In this document: positions 45,242 through 54,860 of the stretch, piece after piece | Numbering within the stretch: the first letter of the stretch is position 1 | Layout: each line of letters starts with the position of its first letter | Source: Microlunatus kandeliicorticis | Lineage (GTDB): Bacteria; Actinomycetota; Actinomycetes; Propionibacteriales; Propionibacteriaceae | Reading direction: 5' to 3' | NCBI RefSeq assembly: GCF_014137855.1 | Contig: NZ_JACGWT010000001.1 | Coordinates: 434,001-498,000 of the forward strand | DNA: 64,000 nucleotides | Made by a program: the position numbers and the translations under genes | Notes under the pieces: model-generated | The model's database searches: none | Told to the model about the DNA's origin: nothing | What the model saw: the letters and a program-made list of their open reading frames with translations, nothing else

Positions 45242-45648
45242 CGCTGAGACCCGTTCGCCTTGGTCAGCTGTGCCGGAGTGCGCGGCCCACGCGCCAGTCG
45301 GTCGACGTCGAGCTTCATCAGCTCGAGATCACGAACCTCGCGGTAGGTGCGCTCCATCCCGGCCCAGAGCCGCTCGCGATCCTCACGGTCGAGCCCGCCC
45401 CGCCATTCCGCGCGGTCATCGCTGGCGATCGCAGCCGCCAGGCACTCGGCCGCAACGGGACAGTGCTGGCAGGTGTCTTCGGTCGCCGTGAGGCGGTTGG
45501 CGCACGCCGCCGAGTCGGTCCACTCCAGGACTCTCCACTCCGCCGTCACGCCGAGCCGGCGTACCACGAGAGTCCGGTACTCGTAGACGACGAGATCCAT
45601 CAGTCGCTGCCTGCTCATCGGCCCGCCCTGCTGTTCCTGTTCGCTCAC
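45238..45648 (-). CDS. WhiB-family Fe-S transcription regulator (element-borne)
   Basis: The 136-residue protein has four cysteines in the WhiB pattern: AACAN, then TCQHC (C-x2-C), then AAECLAAAI; these hold a [4Fe-4S] cluster. Further on, EWRGGLDREDRERL corresponds to the G-[VI]-W-G-G turn followed by the E-R motif. WhiB-like proteins bind sigma factor region 4 and respond to redox or NO. GTG 45648 is preferred because AGGAG lies 7 bases before it; ATG 45618 is the alternative. It begins the element's control operon and is divergent from an HTH regulator. Confidence 0.85.
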   Translation of the reverse strand: MSEQEQQGGPMSRQRLMDLVVYEYRTLVVRRLGVTAEWRVLEWTDSAACANRLTATEDTCQHCPVAAECLAAAIASDDRAEWRGGLDREDRERLWAGMERTYREVRDLELMKLDVDRLARGPRTPAQLTKANGSQR

Positions 45649-45725
45649 GATGACGCTCCTCTGCTGCTGGTCAGTTGACCGGAGCGTGGTCCGCCGGTCA
45701 CCTCTCCGTGAGCGTCGCCGAGAAG

Positions 45726-45769
45726 CTGTGGACATCTGCAGCCCATCTAGAGGACATCTGTGGACATCT
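45726..45769. promoter_or_regulatory. Direct repeats between the divergent whiB-like and HTH genes
   Basis: CTGTGGACATCT occurs at 45726-45737 and 45758-45769 (32 bp apart, three helical turns), with a third GGACATCT at 45752-45759. This sits in the 162-bp divergent intergenic region, a likely operator for the HTH regulator or another element repressor. Confidence 0.5.
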
Positions 45770-45810
45770 ACTGTGGAGACGGACGATCGGCGTGATGGTA
45801 ACCTGAGTTA

Positions 45811-46524
45811 GTGGTCAACCATCGGCTCCGCGGAGCGATGCTGAACGCCGAGCTGACCCCGGCACGCCTTGCCGCGATCGTCCAGGTCGACATCAAGACT
45901 GTCCAGCGCTGGCTGACTGAAGACCGTGTTCCATACCCGGTTACACGCGCGCGGATCGCCCGCGCCACAGGCGAACTCGAGACCTCGTTGTGGCCGGCGC
46001 TCCTGCTCGAGCAAGACGATGATCCGGGGTGTAACGCCGTGCATCGCATCTGGCCCAGCCTCAATGCGGTTCATCCAGACGTGTGGTACGCGCTGTTCAG
46101 TAGAGTCCGTCGTCAGCTCGACATCATCGACTACTCCGGTCGCTTCCTCTTCGAGATCCTCGATGTCGTCGACGTTCTCAGGGCGAAGTCGGCGGAGGGA
46201 ATCAGCATCCGCCTTCTCCTGGCTGACAGCGCATCGATCGCCCTCGAGCAGCGAGCTCGCGAACTCAGTGCGCCGTGGCTGGCCGACGAGAGCGCTGGCG
46301 TGCTTCGCCTGCTGAGCAGAGCCGAGCTGCCAATGGCAGTTCGATCGCACCAGTTGGGGCTCGCGGCCAGCAGCTTCCGCTTCGACGACACCATGATCGT
46401 CAACCTGCATGCCTACGGCGCATGGCCATCGCAGTCTCCGACTGAGCGGGTGCTCTGCGGTGCAGGCCCCCTCTTCAGCTTCTACGCGGATGCATTCGAG
46501 CGAGCATGGGTCATGGCGGTGTAG
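45811..46524 (+). CDS. HTH transcriptional regulator with DUF5919-like C-terminal domain
   Basis: The 237-residue protein has an N-terminal helix-turn-helix (LTPARLAAIVQVDIKTVQRWLTEDRVPYPVTRARIA), in which V-D-I-K-T-V-Q-R-W-L reads the operator. The C-terminal part (IDYSGRFLFEILDVVDVLRAKSAEGISIRLLLADSAS) resembles the DUF5919 ligand or nucleotide-sensing domain found in actinobacterial XRE-type regulators. It is divergent from the WhiB-like gene, with direct repeats between, so it likely represses the element's control operon and perhaps itself. GTG 45811 is the start; there is little leader before it. Confidence 0.78.
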   Translation: MVNHRLRGAMLNAELTPARLAAIVQVDIKTVQRWLTEDRVPYPVTRARIARATGELETSLWPALLLEQDDDPGCNAVHRIWPSLNAVHPDVWYALFSRVRRQLDIIDYSGRFLFEILDVVDVLRAKSAEGISIRLLLADSASIALEQRARELSAPWLADESAGVLRLLSRAELPMAVRSHQLGLAASSFRFDDTMIVNLHAYGAWPSQSPTERVLCGAGPLFSFYADAFERAWVMAV

Positions 46525-46683
46525 GTCCTCACTCGGCTGGTAAGGCCACCATCAGGTAGGCGTGCGGGCGCGGGCTGGTCGTCCGAGATGTTCGGCTGAG
46601 CGGCTGTTGACCCGGCCGGCGAAAACAATGGGGCGGTCCCGTGTTGGGCCTGGGCTTGGCAAGATGCTCACAACCGGGAAGCT

Positions 46684-47130
46684 CTACGCCTTTCGAGTTG
46701 GCACGGTCTGATCAGGGTGTCGGATGATGTCGAGGTCGATGCCGGGTCTGCGGGCCACTTGACGAAATCCGATATCCGGGTCGTAGGCAATCACCTGGCC
46801 GCGTTCAGCCAGACCCTTGAGCCAACCGGTCAGGCGGATGCGTGCGGCCTCAGTCAGTTCAGCGCCTGCACGGCGACGAGCCTCCCACCGCAGGCACATG
46901 AGGTCGGCATGTTCCCGGTCAGGTTCCTGCACGATCCAAGGGATTAGCTCAAGATCTCGGACAGCCCGCGGGTCCATCCCGCGCTTGCGCCGGATCTCAG
47001 AGAACATACTGGTGGTGGTCTCGACGTTGTATTTTTCTGCGTACTGTTCCACCATCCAGCGGTAGGTCCTTCCCTCACTGATCCAGCGATACACCTCGGG
47101 ATAGTTGACGACCTTTGATCGCGCCGGCAC
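46684..47130 (-). CDS. Actinophage/integrative-element type small protein
   Basis: The 148-residue protein begins after a strong AAGGAGGG ribosome site (10 bases before GTG 47130). Its pattern KVVNYPEVYRWISEGRTYRWMVEQYAEKYNVETTTSMFSEIRRKRGMD, RDLELIPWIVQEPDREHADLMCLRWEARRRAG and QVARRPGIDLDIIRHP is one I associate with actinophages and actinobacterial integrative elements, where the function is not established. The start looks like a helix-turn-helix (W-I-S-E-G-R-T-Y-R-W-M-V). It may bind DNA. It points away from the DISARM operon and may share the upstream region with it. Confidence 0.78.
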   Translation of the reverse strand: MPARSKVVNYPEVYRWISEGRTYRWMVEQYAEKYNVETTTSMFSEIRRKRGMDPRAVRDLELIPWIVQEPDREHADLMCLRWEARRRAGAELTEAARIRLTGWLKGLAERGQVIAYDPDIGFRQVARRPGIDLDIIRHPDQTVPTRKA

Positions 47131-47601
47131 TAACGCCTCACCCTCCTTGATCTGGCTGCGAGAGGAGAATTGTACTTCGCTCTCGTGAGCCCGCAAACGC
47201 TCGGCGTGTCGGCAGCGCAATTCTCATGCATCTGATGGAAATGGTGCACGTGCTAAGGACTCCGTTTACGATTCAAGAGGGTGTTACAGCCTTGCGTCAG
47301 ATGGAATTTCGAAAGACGGTGCATGCAAGCGCCTGAAATCCTACCGGATATTTTTCCTCGTGCTTTCAGCAGATCTTGAGAGAAGGGCATCTACAACTTC
47401 GGGATTGCCCGGCGCCAAGGCTTGCGCCATCCATCCGAACATCGTGACGGACGAGGTTGTCGACCTGGTACCCAAGAGTTTGACCCCTGAAGCCAGGAAA
47501 GCATCTGCAGTAGCTAAGCCTCGGGCTACCCGGGCCCGGGATCCCCACACACACTTGCTGAATGGTTCAAGAAAACGAGTGTCGCGACGACGACTCACCT
47601 G
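47131..47601. promoter_or_regulatory. A/T-richer 471-bp leader before the DISARM operon
   Basis: This gap is distinctly richer in A/T than its surroundings, mainly 47220-47370. It should hold the operon's promoter, but I cannot place a clear -35/-10. Two doubtful open frames lie inside: one of 36 codons at 47226-47336 and one of 80 codons ending at 47602, whose TGA overlaps the drmD ATG (TGATG). Third-position G/C in the second is only about half, so I do not call it a gene, though a short translated leader coupled to drmD is possible. Confidence 0.45.
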
Positions 47602-50600
47602 ATGCTCGGACCTGAAGCTATCGTGTGCCGGGTGACCTCCCCCACCACGCTCGAAGTCGGACAGCTCGTCCGGGCACGGGGTCAGCAGTGGATCGTCTCC
47701 GACATCGACGTCTCGACGCTGCCGGTGGATGAGCTGTCGGCCAGTGCGATCCCCGGTCGCACCCTCGCCCGACTGACCTCGGTCTCCGAGGACGACCTGG
47801 GTGAGGAATTGACCGTCGTTTGGGAGGTTGAGCCGGGCCGCGGGGTCGTTTCCGCCGCGGAACTCCCGGCGGTGCCCTCTCCTGAGCATTGGGACGACCC
47901 GCAGCAGCTCGGCGCGCTGATCGACGCTGTGCGTTGGGGCACTGTCGCTTCGGCCGACGTGAATACCCTGCAGGCACCGTTCCGTTCGGGCATCCAGATC
48001 AAGGACTACCAGCTCGAACCGGTGGCCAAGGCGTTGCGGATGCCGCGAGTGGCCCTGCTGATCGCCGACGACGTGGGTCTTGGCAAGACGATCGAGGCCG
48101 GTCTGGTGGTCCAGGAGATGCTGCTGCGCCACCGGGCCCGACGGGTCATCGTCGTCTGTCCGGCATCCCTGACGCTCAAGTGGCGCGAGGAGATGCGCGA
48201 CAAGTTCGGCCTCGACTTCACCATCGTGGACACCGAGATGCTGCGGCAGCTGCGCCGCACTCACGGGCTGCAGGCCAATCCGTTCACCATCTATCCGCGG
48301 ATGATCATCAGTCTGCCCTGGCTGCGGACCCCACGCGTCCAACGGCTGCTCGACGAGGTGCTCGACCCCGATCTGCACGGACCAGCATTCTTCGACCTCA
48401 TGGTCGTCGATGAGGCCCACCATTGCGCCCCTCCGGCACCCGCCCGCGCCCGGCGGGGCTATGCCGTCGACAGCCTGCAGACGAAAGCTGTCCGCCGACT
48501 TAGCCACCACACTCAGCACCGCGTACTCCTGTCGGCCACTCCGCACAACGGCCACAGTGAATCCTGGCAAGCCTTACTCGAGATCGTCGACTCACGCCGC
48601 TTCCAGCGTGGTCTGGCGCCCACCCAAGAGTTGGTGGACGAGGTGTGCGTCCGACGACTCAAGGACGAGATCCGCACTGCTGACGGCCGGCCAGAGTTTG
48701 CCGAACGGCTGCCCGCCACTCCGCTCGAGGTCCACTACACCGACGACGAACGCCGCGGCCACGAACTTCTCCATCAGTACTCCACGCTGCGCACGGGTTC
48801 GCCACGCCGCAACGATCTGGTCACGTTGCTCCTCAAGAAGCGGCTCTTCTCCTCACCGGCCGCATTCGCCAGGACGCTCGCGCAGCACGCTCAAACCGTG
48901 CGCGGCCTCGGCGCCGCCCCCGATGACGACCCGTGGGACACCGGCTACGACTACGACGATGAGCCCGATGACTCCGTCGGTTCGGATCGCGAGGCTGCTG
49001 AGTTCGTCGCCACAGCGACTGCCCTGACCCCCGAAGCCGCTGCCGCGCTCGATGAGCTACTCCGATGGGCGGACCTGCATACCGGCCCGGCCGACAGGAA
49101 GGCCGAACGGCTGGTCGCCGAGCTGAAGACGATCTGCACGCCCAACGGACCCTGGAATGACGCGCGGGTCGTTGTTTTCACCGAGTACCGCGACACTCAG
49201 CTGTGGCTCGCCCAGTTGCTGAGCGCCCGGGGTCTGGGCGGTAACCGGCTCGGCCTGCTGCATGGCGGCATGGACTCCAAGGAACGCGAACTGCTCAAGC
49301 ACGCCTTCCAGGCGCCACCGGATCGGCACCCGGTCCGCATCTTGCTCGCGACGGACGCCGCCAGCGAAGGCATCGACCTGCAGGCCCACTGCCACCAGAT
49401 CATCAACTACGACATTCCCTTCAACCCCAACCGCCTCGAGCAACGCATCGGCCGCGTGGACCGCTTCGGTCAGACCCTGCCCGTCCATGTCGCCCACTTC
49501 GTCGGGGCCGACTGGCAGCAGGCGTCAGCCGGCTCGTATGAGGCGGACCTGGAGTTCCTCAGCCGAGTGGCGAGCAAGGTGGCCCAGGAGCGGGCGGACC
49601 TCGGGCGCGTAAACCCGGTCCTGGCTCAAGCGGTAGAGGCACGGATGCTGGGCCGGCCGATCTTCGACGATCCGCTCGCCGCGCGGCCTGGACCGAATCC
49701 GCTGCGGGCCGAGCGCGACCTCCGCGCGCAAGTGGCTCGGCTCCGGACACAGCTGGACACCAGCGTCGAGACGCTGCACGTCGCGTCGGCGAACATCCGC
49801 CGCCTCGTCGACACCGCCCTGAGCCTGGCTAGTCAGCCCCCACTCGTGGAGCGCGCCGATGGGCTACTGGAGCCGCCCGAGTTGAGTCGGGGCTGGGAGC
49901 GCACCCTCGATGGTCTCGCCGATCCCCTGTCACCGCATGTGCTTCGTCCGATCACCTTCGATGCTGAACGAGGCAACCGAGATGTTGTCCGTCTCCATCT
50001 CGGGTCGCAGCTAGTCGACCAAGCACAGCGGCTGGTCCGCAGCGCGGTGTGGGGTGAGGTGTCCGGTATGAGCCGAGTCAGCGGCGTGGTCGCCGACCTT
50101 CCGTCCGAGGTCCGACCGGGCGAGCGGCTTGCCACAGTGATCAACCGCCTGGTGCTGGTCGGCACCGATGGCTCCCGGCTACATGAGGAAGTGATCCTCG
50201 CCGCGCGCGCCGTGCCGGAGACCGGGCGTCCTCGCCGGATCGAGGTGGAGGAGCGCCGTTTCGACGAGCTGCGCCGAGTCGTCGAGGACGCCCTCGACCC
50301 TGATCGATGTCTGCCGGTCAGCCGTACCGACGCCCAGGCCTTCGCCGAACAGTGGCCCACCTTGTCCGACCAGCTCGTCGGCGATGTCGCCGCCCGCGCC
50401 GCGGTCCGCAAGGCGGCGCTCCAGCGCGACCTCGAGCGCCGCAAGGAGGACGACCTGCGCCGCGTCGACGCCATGACCGAGCAGCTTCGCCGACTTCTCA
50501 CCGACGCGCTGAGCGAGTCACCGGCGGAGTACCAGCCGACCTTAGATGAACTCGACGAACCTCAGCGCGACCAGCTGGCCCGAGACCGTGCCGCCTGGGT

Positions 50601-50730
50601 TGCGCGCCTGGACGGCCTCGACGCCGAGAACGAGCGCGAGCGTGCAGCCGTCACCCACCGCTACGAATCCGTGCGCGAGCTGACCTTCCCGGTGGCGGTG
50701 CTCCTCGTCACCCGGCCGGAGGGATCATGA
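47602..50730 (+). CDS. drmD: DISARM SNF2-like helicase DrmD
   Basis: The 1042-residue protein is a superfamily 2 (SNF2/RapA-like) helicase. Helicase ATP-binding motifs: DDVGLGKTIEAGL (K162), DEAH box VVDEAHH (D270-H273), SATPHNGH (motif III). The C-terminal lobe shows VVFTEYRDTQLWLAQLL, ATDAASEGIDLQAHC and EQRIGRVDRFGQ (R618). A charged coiled-coil-like C-terminus (about residues 930-1030) follows. This is the helicase that marks class 1 DISARM, a multi-gene anti-phage system. ATG 47602 or GTG 47632 could be the start; neither has a strong ribosome site. It overlaps drmMI by 4 bp. Confidence 0.92.
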   Translation: MLGPEAIVCRVTSPTTLEVGQLVRARGQQWIVSDIDVSTLPVDELSASAIPGRTLARLTSVSEDDLGEELTVVWEVEPGRGVVSAAELPAVPSPEHWDDPQQLGALIDAVRWGTVASADVNTLQAPFRSGIQIKDYQLEPVAKALRMPRVALLIADDVGLGKTIEAGLVVQEMLLRHRARRVIVVCPASLTLKWREEMRDKFGLDFTIVDTEMLRQLRRTHGLQANPFTIYPRMIISLPWLRTPRVQRLLDEVLDPDLHGPAFFDLMVVDEAHHCAPPAPARARRGYAVDSLQTKAVRRLSHHTQHRVLLSATPHNGHSESWQALLEIVDSRRFQRGLAPTQELVDEVCVRRLKDEIRTADGRPEFAERLPATPLEVHYTDDERRGHELLHQYSTLRTGSPRRNDLVTLLLKKRLFSSPAAFARTLAQHAQTVRGLGAAPDDDPWDTGYDYDDEPDDSVGSDREAAEFVATATALTPEAAAALDELLRWADLHTGPADRKAERLVAELKTICTPNGPWNDARVVVFTEYRDTQLWLAQLLSARGLGGNRLGLLHGGMDSKERELLKHAFQAPPDRHPVRILLATDAASEGIDLQAHCHQIINYDIPFNPNRLEQRIGRVDRFGQTLPVHVAHFVGADWQQASAGSYEADLEFLSRVASKVAQERADLGRVNPVLAQAVEARMLGRPIFDDPLAARPGPNPLRAERDLRAQVARLRTQLDTSVETLHVASANIRRLVDTALSLASQPPLVERADGLLEPPELSRGWERTLDGLADPLSPHVLRPITFDAERGNRDVVRLHLGSQLVDQAQRLVRSAVWGEVSGMSRVSGVVADLPSEVRPGERLATVINRLVLVGTDGSRLHEEVILAARAVPETGRPRRIEVEERRFDELRRVVEDALDPDRCLPVSRTDAQAFAEQWPTLSDQLVGDVAARAAVRKAALQRDLERRKEDDLRRVDAMTEQLRRLLTDALSESPAEYQPTLDELDEPQRDQLARDRAAWVARLDGLDAENERERAAVTHRYESVRELTFPVAVLLVTRPEGS

Positions 50731-53700
50731 GCACCGACGCCGCCGCCCGCCGACACGGGTGGCTGGAACTGCTGCAGATCTCCGGTCCGTTCGTGACGAT
50801 CCCGGTCGCCGACAGTGTCTGGCCGACCGGACTGCCTGCGGTCTCGACGGCGACCCGGGCCCAGGTCCGGGCTGCTGTCTCTGGCCTGCTGGACGGCGAC
50901 GGGCGGACCCAGAGCGAGGTCATCCGCACCGTCTTGTCCGAGATCCTCGGATGGAACGAGGCATTGTTGACCGGTCCGGCGATTCCGGCCGCCTTGATTG
51001 AGGTGGTTGGCGAGCACGGCACCACGGTCGCGCCCGATTTTGCCTTCCACGTCTCGCCCGAAGCAGACGCCGAGGACGACGAGCTGCTCGAGCCCGAGGC
51101 GTCGGACCACCTCGACGAGGACGTGGCTGATGAAGGGGACGAAAGCGAGGAAGGCGACGAGCCTGGGCCTGCCGCTGATCAGGCCGGTACCGTCGTTGAC
51201 AGTCCATGGCGGCTGCTGGGTCTCATCTCGCCGTGGGGCTCACACCCGCTGGCCCGGACACTGAACGCCGGTTGGGCTGCGAGCCCAGCCGAGCGGTTGG
51301 CCGCCCTCCTCCGCGCCCGGAATGTCCCAATCGGGCTGGTCACCGACGGCCGATGGTGGGCCGTGGTGTCGGCGCCCCGGGGGAAGCCGATGGGCGTCGC
51401 GGTCTGGGACGCCAGCCTGTGGAGCGAAGAGCCGGAAACACTGGCAGCCTTCGTCGCTCTGCTTGAGCGTCGACGATTCGTCGGCGTGGCCGCCGCCGAC
51501 CGTCTACCGGCCATCTTGTCCCGCAGTGCCGAGGCGCAGGAAGACGTCACCACCGCCCTCGGTGGGCAGGTCCGCACCGCCGTGGAGATGCTGGTGCGCC
51601 GGTTCGACGCGCTGGACCGCAACAGTGGCGGTCAGCTCCTTCGCGACGTCAACAACGACGACCTGTACGCCGGGATCGTCACCGTGATGATGCGGATCGT
51701 CTTTCTGCTCTTCGCCGAGGAACGACGGCTTCTACCCAGCGACGACGACGCCTACGACCGCGGCTACTCCGTCGGTCGGCTGGTCGAGCAGCTGCGGCAG
51801 CGCGCCAGTCTGAACGGCGAGCAGACCCTTGAACACCGGACCGGCGCCTGGCATCGGCTGCTCGCTTTGACCCGGGCACTCCACTCCGGGGTGCACCACC
51901 AAGATCTGCGGCTCCCGGCCTATGGCGGTGCGCTCTTCGACCCCGACCGTTACCCCTGGCTCGAAGTCCAGGGATCGACCACGCCCCCGGTGGACGACCT
52001 CACCGTGCTGCGGATGCTCGAAGCGGTCCAGTTCGTCCGGATCGGAGGCGAGTCCCGCCGGCTCAGCTTCCGTACCCTCGATGTGGAGCAGATCGGCTAT
52101 GTCTACGAGGGCTTGCTTGAGCTCGAGGTGCGAACCGCGACTGAGCCCGTTCTTTTCCTGCGCCGGCGGCCGGGTGTCGTCGACTTCGTCTTTGAGTCCG
52201 AAGCCTTGCAGGTTCTCGTGGACCTCCCGGAATGGACCGCTAGCACCTACCTGGGGAAGAAGAAGGCAACGGCGGCAACCCGGAAACAGGCCGGACGGCT
52301 CCTAGCCCCTGACGGCAAGGACGCGTCGCCCGTGGTTCCGAGTTCGCCGCTGGAGCGGCGGCTCGGTGAGGAGCTCGCCGCGTTGGGCCCACTCTTCCGG
52401 CGGGACGAGAGCGATCGGCCAGTGATCACCCCGCCTGGTGGCCGCTATCTGGCCGCGTCATCGCGTCGGACGGCGACTGGCGCCTACTACACCCCCCGGT
52501 CGCTGGCCGAAGAGATCGTCAAGCACACGCTCGAACCCTTGGTCTACCGGCCCGGCCCGCTGCAGACGCTGGACCGCGACCAATGGGTCTTGCGTCCGTC
52601 GGCGGAGCTCGAGCGGCTCCGGGTGGCCGACATCGCCATGGGCAGCGGCGCATTCCTGGTGGCAGCCTGCCGATTCCTGGCTGACCGGTGGGTGGAGGCC
52701 CGCGACACGGAAGGCGACCTGGCCGCTACCCGTTCGCTGGCCGACCGCACCGAGGGTGCCGCGGACACCGAGGTCGATGAGATCATCCTCGCCGCGCGGC
52801 GGGAGATCGCCGAGCACTGCCTCTACGGTGTCGACATCAACCCGCTCGCCGTGGAGATGGCCAAGCTGTCGCTGTGGCTCGTCACCATGGACAGGGAACG
52901 ACCTTTCGGATTCCTCGACGACCGGCTCGTGTGCGGTGACTCCCTGCTCGGCATCGCATCGATGGACCAGCTTGAGACGCTGCACCTCGATCCGGTCGCT
53001 GGCCGCGCGCTGACCCACGGAACGCTCGACTTCGGCCACTCCTGGCGCACTCAGCTTGCCGGGATCGCCGACATTCGTCGCCGCATCGTCGCCACGCCGG
53101 TAGTCACCGTCCGCGACGTGGAGTTGAAGGCAATTCGCCTCCACGAGGCCATCGCCGCGTCCGCGACCCTGTCCCGGGTCGCCGACGCGCTTACAGGAGC
53201 CGGCATGCTGGCGGCCGGTCAGAGCGTGGCCAAGCGACGGGCCACGTTCCTCACCCTGCAGACTCACCTGTCCAGTGACCAGGCGGTGGCCGACGACCCG
53301 TACCTCGACACCTTGACCGCTCACGTTCAGGAAGGTCGGCCGGCAGGCAAGGAGCGAAGGCGCCCCTTCCACTGGCCAGTCGCCTTCCCCGAAGTCTTCG
53401 CCGACACCAGCGCGCCGGGCTTCGACGCGATCATCGGGAACCCCCCGTTCCAGGGCGGCAAGAAGATCTCCGGCGCTCTGGGTTCCGACTACTTGGCGTG
53501 GCTGATGGCTTGGGACGGCCGTGGCGCGCGCGGCAATACTGATCTGGCGGCGCGCTTCGTCCTTCGAGCAGCGCGGCTACTGAAGGCGTCCGGGCAGCTG
53601 GGCTACGTCACCACGAACACGCTAGTTGAGGGAGACACCCTCGCTGTCGGGTTGCTTCAGCTGGAAGGCGATGGGTGGCATGTCCGCCGCGCCGTCAGCG

Positions 53701-54860
53701 CCCACGCCTGGCCCAGCCGGAGCGCCAGCTTGTCCGTGGTGGAGGTCTGGTTGGCTCGCGGAAAGCAGGCTGCCAGCGCAGTCCTGGACAGCGAGGCAGT
53801 GCCCCACCTCGGCGTCGACCTTCAGCCGTACCTGACCGAGACAGGCCGCCCGGAGCGGCTGTCCGAAAACGAGGACATTGCCTTCATTGGCTCTTACGTT
53901 CTCGGGCTTGGCTTCACGATGACCGACGATGAGGCGGCAAACATGATCGCCGCCGACCCCAAGAGCGCTGACGTGATCTTTCCTTACATTATCGGCGCCG
54001 ACTTGAACCGCCGGCCCGACTGCTCCGCGAGCCGATCAATCATCAATTTTCACGACTGGTCTCTCGAACGCGCCGCGCGGTACGAATTACCGATTGAACG
54101 GGTCCGCCAGTTCGTGAAGCCAGAACGCGAAGCCAAAAAGGCTCGGGACTACCGCCATTATTGGTGGCGTTATGGCCGTCGAGGAGCGGATCTGTACGAG
54201 GAAATTCGCGATCTAGACCACGTGCTTGCACTTTCACGAGTTGGCAACACGCTGCTGCCGGTGCGAGTGCCATACAGTCGCCTAGTCTTCTCGGAGCAGT
54301 GTGTCGTATTCGCAATGAACAAACTCGCGAGCCTTAGCATGCTCTCGTCTTCGGCCCATCAAGTCTGGGCCATCCGCTACACCTCGACCCTGGGTACAGG
54401 AATCCGGTACGCCCCGTCCGATGTCTTCCTGACCTGGCCGCGTCCGGCGCCAACCGTTGAGCTCGAACAGCTCGGCCAAACGCTGGACGCCGAACGGCGC
54501 AAGGTCATGCTCGGCCGCTCGCTCGGTCTGACCAAACTTCACAACCAGATCAACGACCCGGCGGTCACCGATCCGGCCATCGTTCGCCTACGTGAGATCC
54601 ATGCTGAGATCGACCAGGCCATGCTCGATGCTTACGGGTGGACCGAGCTCGATCTGGAGATCGGGCACCACCCGACCAAGATCGGCACCCGCTGGACGGT
54701 CTCACCACGGGCCCGCTTCGAACTGCTCGACCGGCTGCTCATCGAGAACCACCGCCGCGCCCGGGAGCAGGACTCCACCGCAGGCAGCCAACGCAAGGTG
54801 TCAGAGCCCCGGTCTACCGTCTTCGCGTCAGTCGAGGTCGAGGAGGCGAGGAGACGATGA
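50727..54860 (+). CDS. drmMI: DISARM N6-adenine DNA methyltransferase DrmMI
   Basis: The 1377-residue protein has an N-terminal part of about 600 residues with an acidic segment (residues 110-150) and a YEGLLELEV block typical of Eco57I/PglX-type methylases. The S-adenosylmethionine loop is DIAMGSGAFLVAA (G639-x-G641), and the target-adenine motif IV is N905-P-P-F in IIGNPPFQGGKK. A C-terminal target-recognition-like region follows (residues 970-1300). In class 1 DISARM the methylase marks host DNA as self, while the other proteins act on unmarked phage DNA. Local base composition between 53.9 and 54.4 kb is more A/T-rich than the rest, suggesting a recently exchanged specificity region. Confidence 0.92.
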   Translation: MSTDAAARRHGWLELLQISGPFVTIPVADSVWPTGLPAVSTATRAQVRAAVSGLLDGDGRTQSEVIRTVLSEILGWNEALLTGPAIPAALIEVVGEHGTTVAPDFAFHVSPEADAEDDELLEPEASDHLDEDVADEGDESEEGDEPGPAADQAGTVVDSPWRLLGLISPWGSHPLARTLNAGWAASPAERLAALLRARNVPIGLVTDGRWWAVVSAPRGKPMGVAVWDASLWSEEPETLAAFVALLERRRFVGVAAADRLPAILSRSAEAQEDVTTALGGQVRTAVEMLVRRFDALDRNSGGQLLRDVNNDDLYAGIVTVMMRIVFLLFAEERRLLPSDDDAYDRGYSVGRLVEQLRQRASLNGEQTLEHRTGAWHRLLALTRALHSGVHHQDLRLPAYGGALFDPDRYPWLEVQGSTTPPVDDLTVLRMLEAVQFVRIGGESRRLSFRTLDVEQIGYVYEGLLELEVRTATEPVLFLRRRPGVVDFVFESEALQVLVDLPEWTASTYLGKKKATAATRKQAGRLLAPDGKDASPVVPSSPLERRLGEELAALGPLFRRDESDRPVITPPGGRYLAASSRRTATGAYYTPRSLAEEIVKHTLEPLVYRPGPLQTLDRDQWVLRPSAELERLRVADIAMGSGAFLVAACRFLADRWVEARDTEGDLAATRSLADRTEGAADTEVDEIILAARREIAEHCLYGVDINPLAVEMAKLSLWLVTMDRERPFGFLDDRLVCGDSLLGIASMDQLETLHLDPVAGRALTHGTLDFGHSWRTQLAGIADIRRRIVATPVVTVRDVELKAIRLHEAIAASATLSRVADALTGAGMLAAGQSVAKRRATFLTLQTHLSSDQAVADDPYLDTLTAHVQEGRPAGKERRRPFHWPVAFPEVFADTSAPGFDAIIGNPPFQGGKKISGALGSDYLAWLMAWDGRGARGNTDLAARFVLRAARLLKASGQLGYVTTNTLVEGDTLAVGLLQLEGDGWHVRRAVSAHAWPSRSASLSVVEVWLARGKQAASAVLDSEAVPHLGVDLQPYLTETGRPERLSENEDIAFIGSYVLGLGFTMTDDEAANMIAADPKSADVIFPYIIGADLNRRPDCSASRSIINFHDWSLERAARYELPIERVRQFVKPEREAKKARDYRHYWWRYGRRGADLYEEIRDLDHVLALSRVGNTLLPVRVPYSRLVFSEQCVVFAMNKLASLSMLSSSAHQVWAIRYTSTLGTGIRYAPSDVFLTWPRPAPTVELEQLGQTLDAERRKVMLGRSLGLTKLHNQINDPAVTDPAIVRLREIHAEIDQAMLDAYGWTELDLEIGHHPTKIGTRWTVSPRARFELLDRLLIENHRRAREQDSTAGSQRKVSEPRSTVFASVEVEEARRR

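Noticed and set aside
47226-47336. 36-codon open frame in the DISARM leader
   Set aside because: Too short, no ribosome site, composition like the surrounding non-coding A/T-rich DNA.
47360-47602. 80-codon gene just before drmD
   Set aside because: Third-position G/C is only about half and no family or ribosome site is visible; kept only as a possible leader peptide.
47341-48570. Long minus-strand open frame opposite drmD
   Set aside because: Shadow of the helicase gene; no motifs.
54638-54856. Upstream extension of drmA
   Set aside because: Overlaps the end of drmMI by more than 200 bases; ATG 54857 has a strong AGGAGG site and a 4-bp overlap.
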